NCBI GenBank assembly: GCA_036393335.1
Contig: DASWHD010000250.1
Location: forward strand, 1 to 8,764
DNA: 8,764 bases
DNA from: DASWHD01 sp036393335
GTDB lineage: Bacteria; CG2-30-53-67; CG2-30-70-394
Reading direction: 5' to 3'
The position numbers and the translations under genes are program-made. The notes under the pieces were generated by a model. The model did no database searches and was not told the DNA's origin. It saw nothing but the letters and a program-made list of their open reading frames with translations. Positions 6,001 to 8,764 of this stretch are shown here, piece by piece (within the stretch, counting starts at the first letter, position 1; each line of letters starts with the position of its first letter).

Positions 6001-8764
6001 ATGCCCCAAGCGCCTCCCATCGCCGCCGGCCACATTCTCACCGGCTCGCTGTTCAACGAGCCGATGCGGGTGGAGACTCTGCAAGCCAACGGCCCGGCGA
6101 GCTGGGTGCTCGGCCTCGTCGGGACCCAGTCCGAGCGCTTCCGCAAGGTGACCCTCACCGCGGCCGATCTCGCCCGCCTCACGATCCTCGATCCGCGCCA
6201 CTCGTTCGACGGCGACGGCCGCCTGCTGCGTCTCGGCCTCCAGGCCTATGCCCTCGGGATCGCCTACGAGTTCGATCCCTACTTCGGGCTCTCGATCTCC
6301 CGCGTCGACCCGCTCCCGCATCAGCTCGAGGCGGTCTACGACTACCTGCTCAAGGTGGCGCGGGTGCGCTTTCTCCTGGCGGACGACGCGGGTGCCGGCA
6401 AGACCATCATGTCGGGCCTGCTCATTCGCGAGCTAGAACTACGCGGCCTCGCCGAGCGCATCCTGATCGTCTGCCCCGCGAACCTCGCCTTCCAGTGGCA
6501 GCGCGAGCTGAAGGAGAAGTTCGATACCACGTTCCTGGTGATGAAGGGCCAGGACATCCGCGACCAGTTCGGCGTGAATCAGTGGCTCGAGCGCAATCGC
6601 GTCATCACGTCTCTGGATCTCGCCAAGCGCGCCGACATCCTCCCCGGGCTGCGCCAGGTCCACTGGGATCTCGTGATCGTCGACGAGGCGCATCGCATGT
6701 CCGCCGCCGACGAGTCGCACAAGAGCCTGCGCTACAAGCTGGGCGAGCTGCTGCGCGACACCTCGGACCACATGCTGATGCTGACCGCGACGCCCCACAA
6801 GGGCGACCCGCAGAACTTCAGCTTGTTCCTGCAGCTCCTCGACGCCGACTGCTACGCCGACGTGAAGTCGATCCACGCGGCCATGGATCGCCGCCGCGCC
6901 CCCTTCTACCTGCGCCGCACCAAGGAGGCGATGGTCTACTTCCCCGAGCGGCGGGCGGACGGCACCTGGGGCGCCAAGCCGATCTTCACCAAGCGCATCC
7001 CGCACACCGTGGACTTCCAAATCGACCGCGCGGAGTTCGACCTCTACCGCGATGTGACCCGCTTCGTGAAGCGCGAGAGCGCCCGCGCCGCCGCCGAGGG
7101 CGAGGATTCACGGGCGCGTGCGATCGGCTTCCTGATGTCGCTCTACCAGCGGCGGCTCGCGTCGAGCACCTACGCCATGCGCCGTTCGCTCGACAACCGC
7201 GCGCGCCGCCTCGAAGAAGGGCTCAAGCGCGCGCAGGATCTCGCCCGCCAGGCGCCGCCGGATCTCCCCGATCCGGAAGAGCTCGAGGAGATGGAGGAGA
7301 GTGAGCGCGATCGGCTGGAGTCGCTGCTCGAGGCGATCACCCTCGCGGGGAGCGCCGACCTCGTACGCCAGGAAGTACTGGAGCTGCGGAACCTGGCCGG
7401 CCAGGCCCAGGCGGTCGAGGATGCGGGCACGGAGGCGAAGCTCTCGAAACTCAAGACGCTGCTCCAGCAGGAAGGCTTCTTCGACCACGCGGACCAGCGC
7501 CTGCTCCTCTTTACCGAGTTCAAGGACACCCTGGACTACCTCGTGGCGCGGCTGAAGTCGTGGGGCTTCCGCGTCGGCTGCATCCACGGCGGCATGAAGC
7601 CGGGCTCGCGCGACGAGCCGGGCACCCGCCTGCACGCCGAGCAGCAGTTCCGCGCGGGAGCGATCCAGATCCTGGTGGCCACCGAGGCCGCGGGCGAGGG
7701 GATCAACTTGCAGGTCTGCAACATCCTGTTCAATTACGACATCCCGTGGAACCCGAACCGTCTCGAACAGCGCATGGGACGCATCCACCGCTACGGCCAG
7801 CGCAAGGACTGCCTGATCTTCAACTTCGTCGCCACCAACACCATCGAGGGTCGCGTCCTCCAGCGGTTGCTGGAGAAGCTCCAGGAGATCCGCGACGCCC
7901 TCGACGACGACGCGGTCTTCAACGTCGTCGGCGAGGTCCTGCCCGCGGCCCAGGTGGAGCGCGTGCTGCGCGACTACTACGCCGGCCGCCTCGGCGATGC
8001 CGACCTCGAAGAGCGCCTGCTGCGCAATGTGGACGAGCGCCAGTTCCGCGCCATCTGCCAGAACGCCCTGGAGGGGCTGGCGAGCAAGAAGCTCAATCTC
8101 GAGATGCTGATCGAGCGGCGCGCCCGGGCGCAGGAGCGGCGCGTCGTCCCGGAGACGATCGCGCGCTTCCTCCGCGAGGCGGCCGAGTTCGTGCCGCTCA
8201 CCCTCAAGGCCGTCCCCAGCGTGCCGCACGCCTTCGAGCCGGCGCGCACGCCGGCGGTGCTGCGCCGTCACGAGAAGGATCCGGACTGGAAGCTCCCGGC
8301 CCTCGCGGACCGGTACCCCCGTTGCTCCACCGACCGCGACGCGGCGGAGAAGCATAACCTCGAGTGGGTCACGCCCGGCCATCCGCTCTTCGAGGCGATC
8401 CGGCGGCACACCCACGCGCGGGCGCTCGACGTGCTCGGTACGGGCGCGACCTTCCACTCGCTTCAGCACGAGAGCCCGGCGCGGATCGACTTCTACCGGG
8501 CGCGGGTGGTGGATGGACTCGGGCAGGTGGTCCACGAGCGACTCTTCGCGGTGGAGATCCCCGAGGCCGGCGAACCTCGGCTCCAGGAGCCCGGCCTGCT
8601 CGGCGACTTCGCCCCGGCGGACCCACCCGCGGAGCTGCCCGCGGTCGCGGCCCTGGCCGAGCCCACGGCGTGGCTCCACGCCCACGCCCTCGACCCCTTC
8701 CTCACCGAGACCCGCGACGACCGTCTCGCCGAGGTCGACCGCGTCGCGACCCACGTCGAGCTGT
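6001..8764 (+). CDS. SNF2-family helicase, defence-island type, 3' end outside window
   Basis: This frame is open from ATG 6001 through the right edge, 921 codons with no stop. Residues 10-100 form an N-terminal region (GSLFNEPMRVETL...) seen in large bacterial SNF2-like helicases. The motor follows: LPHQLEAVYDYL (105-116), Walker A DDAGAGKT (128-135), DEAH (228-231), LTATPHKGD (261-269) and LYQRRLASS (381-389). A charged coiled insert spans about 400-480. The second motor lobe has LLLFTEFKDT (501-510), ATEAAGEGINLQ (560-571) and RLEQRMGRIHRYGQ (587-600), the arginine-finger motif. The protein should use ATP to translocate on or remodel DNA. Homologues I recall run to about 1,100 residues and end in DUF3883, which would lie beyond this window. 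They occur with DUF1156 methylases and DUF499 ATPases (Hma-type) or in DISARM (DrmD). Membership in either is inference. Confidence 0.9.
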   Translation, partial: MPQAPPIAAGHILTGSLFNEPMRVETLQANGPASWVLGLVGTQSERFRKVTLTAADLARLTILDPRHSFDGDGRLLRLGLQAYALGIAYEFDPYFGLSISRVDPLPHQLEAVYDYLLKVARVRFLLADDAGAGKTIMSGLLIRELELRGLAERILIVCPANLAFQWQRELKEKFDTTFLVMKGQDIRDQFGVNQWLERNRVITSLDLAKRADILPGLRQVHWDLVIVDEAHRMSAADESHKSLRYKLGELLRDTSDHMLMLTATPHKGDPQNFSLFLQLLDADCYADVKSIHAAMDRRRAPFYLRRTKEAMVYFPERRADGTWGAKPIFTKRIPHTVDFQIDRAEFDLYRDVTRFVKRESARAAAEGEDSRARAIGFLMSLYQRRLASSTYAMRRSLDNRARRLEEGLKRAQDLARQAPPDLPDPEELEEMEESERDRLESLLEAITLAGSADLVRQEVLELRNLAGQAQAVEDAGTEAKLSKLKTLLQQEGFFDHADQRLLLFTEFKDTLDYLVARLKSWGFRVGCIHGGMKPGSRDEPGTRLHAEQQFRAGAIQILVATEAAGEGINLQVCNILFNYDIPWNPNRLEQRMGRIHRYGQRKDCLIFNFVATNTIEGRVLQRLLEKLQEIRDALDDDAVFNVVGEVLPAAQVERVLRDYYAGRLGDADLEERLLRNVDERQFRAICQNALEGLASKKLNLEMLIERRARAQERRVVPETIARFLREAAEFVPLTLKAVPSVPHAFEPARTPAVLRRHEKDPDWKLPALADRYPRCSTDRDAAEKHNLEWVTPGHPLFEAIRRHTHARALDVLGTGATFHSLQHESPARIDFYRARVVDGLGQVVHERLFAVEIPEAGEPRLQEPGLLGDFAPADPPAELPAVAALAEPTAWLHAHALDPFLTETRDDRLAEVDRVATHVEL

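Noticed and set aside
5922..7304. Plus-strand frame overlapping the first part of the helicase
   Set aside because: It is Arg/Pro-rich without motifs, in a different frame from the intact helicase that contains Walker A and DEAH.
7108..8754. Long minus-strand frame opposite the helicase
   Set aside because: It is antisense to clear helicase motifs and has repetitive Leu/Glu/Arg/Val composition, so it is a compositional shadow.

Overview
The window is GC-rich bacterial DNA with strong G/C preference at third codon positions. No gene here fixes the taxonomy. The gene set and an extragenic palindrome of a common proteobacterial style suggest a high-GC proteobacterium, but this is inference. No tRNA, rRNA, CRISPR array, transposase or integrase was seen.

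Left part (1-4954) is housekeeping or conserved sequence: the 3' part of an unrecognised plus-strand gene (3-503); a structured spacer with three small hairpins (504-809); a minus-strand cytidylate kinase-like protein (810-1547); a divergent plus-strand CCA tRNA nucleotidyltransferase/poly(A) polymerase-family gene with an HD domain (about 1640-3073); a spacer with a 72-nt imperfect palindrome (3158-3229); and a cofactor-independent phosphoglycerate mutase, gpmI (3305-4954). The gpmI product belongs to the long, plant-like branch and may be translated from a leaderless mRNA.

Right part (5088-8764) looks like the edge of an accessory or defence region. A minus-strand two-gene unit encodes a 66-aa charged protein and a 147-aa MNT/DUF6036-like nucleotidyltransferase. 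Their reading frames overlap by 50 nt and each has its own Shine-Dalgarno site, an arrangement typical of toxin-antitoxin-like pairs. Across a 318-nt divergent spacer, a large plus-strand SNF2-family helicase begins at 6001 and runs off the right edge with 921 codons visible. It resembles the helicases that end in DUF3883 and occur with methylase and ATPase genes in DISARM- or Hma-type anti-phage loci.

The likeliest candidate for an under-described system is the overlapping 66-aa/nucleotidyltransferase pair placed back to back with the defence-type helicase. Whether the helicase belongs to a multi-gene system depends on sequence to the right of the window. The CCA enzyme matures tRNA 3' ends and gpmI acts in glycolysis and gluconeogenesis; neither has an evident functional link to the right-hand genes.
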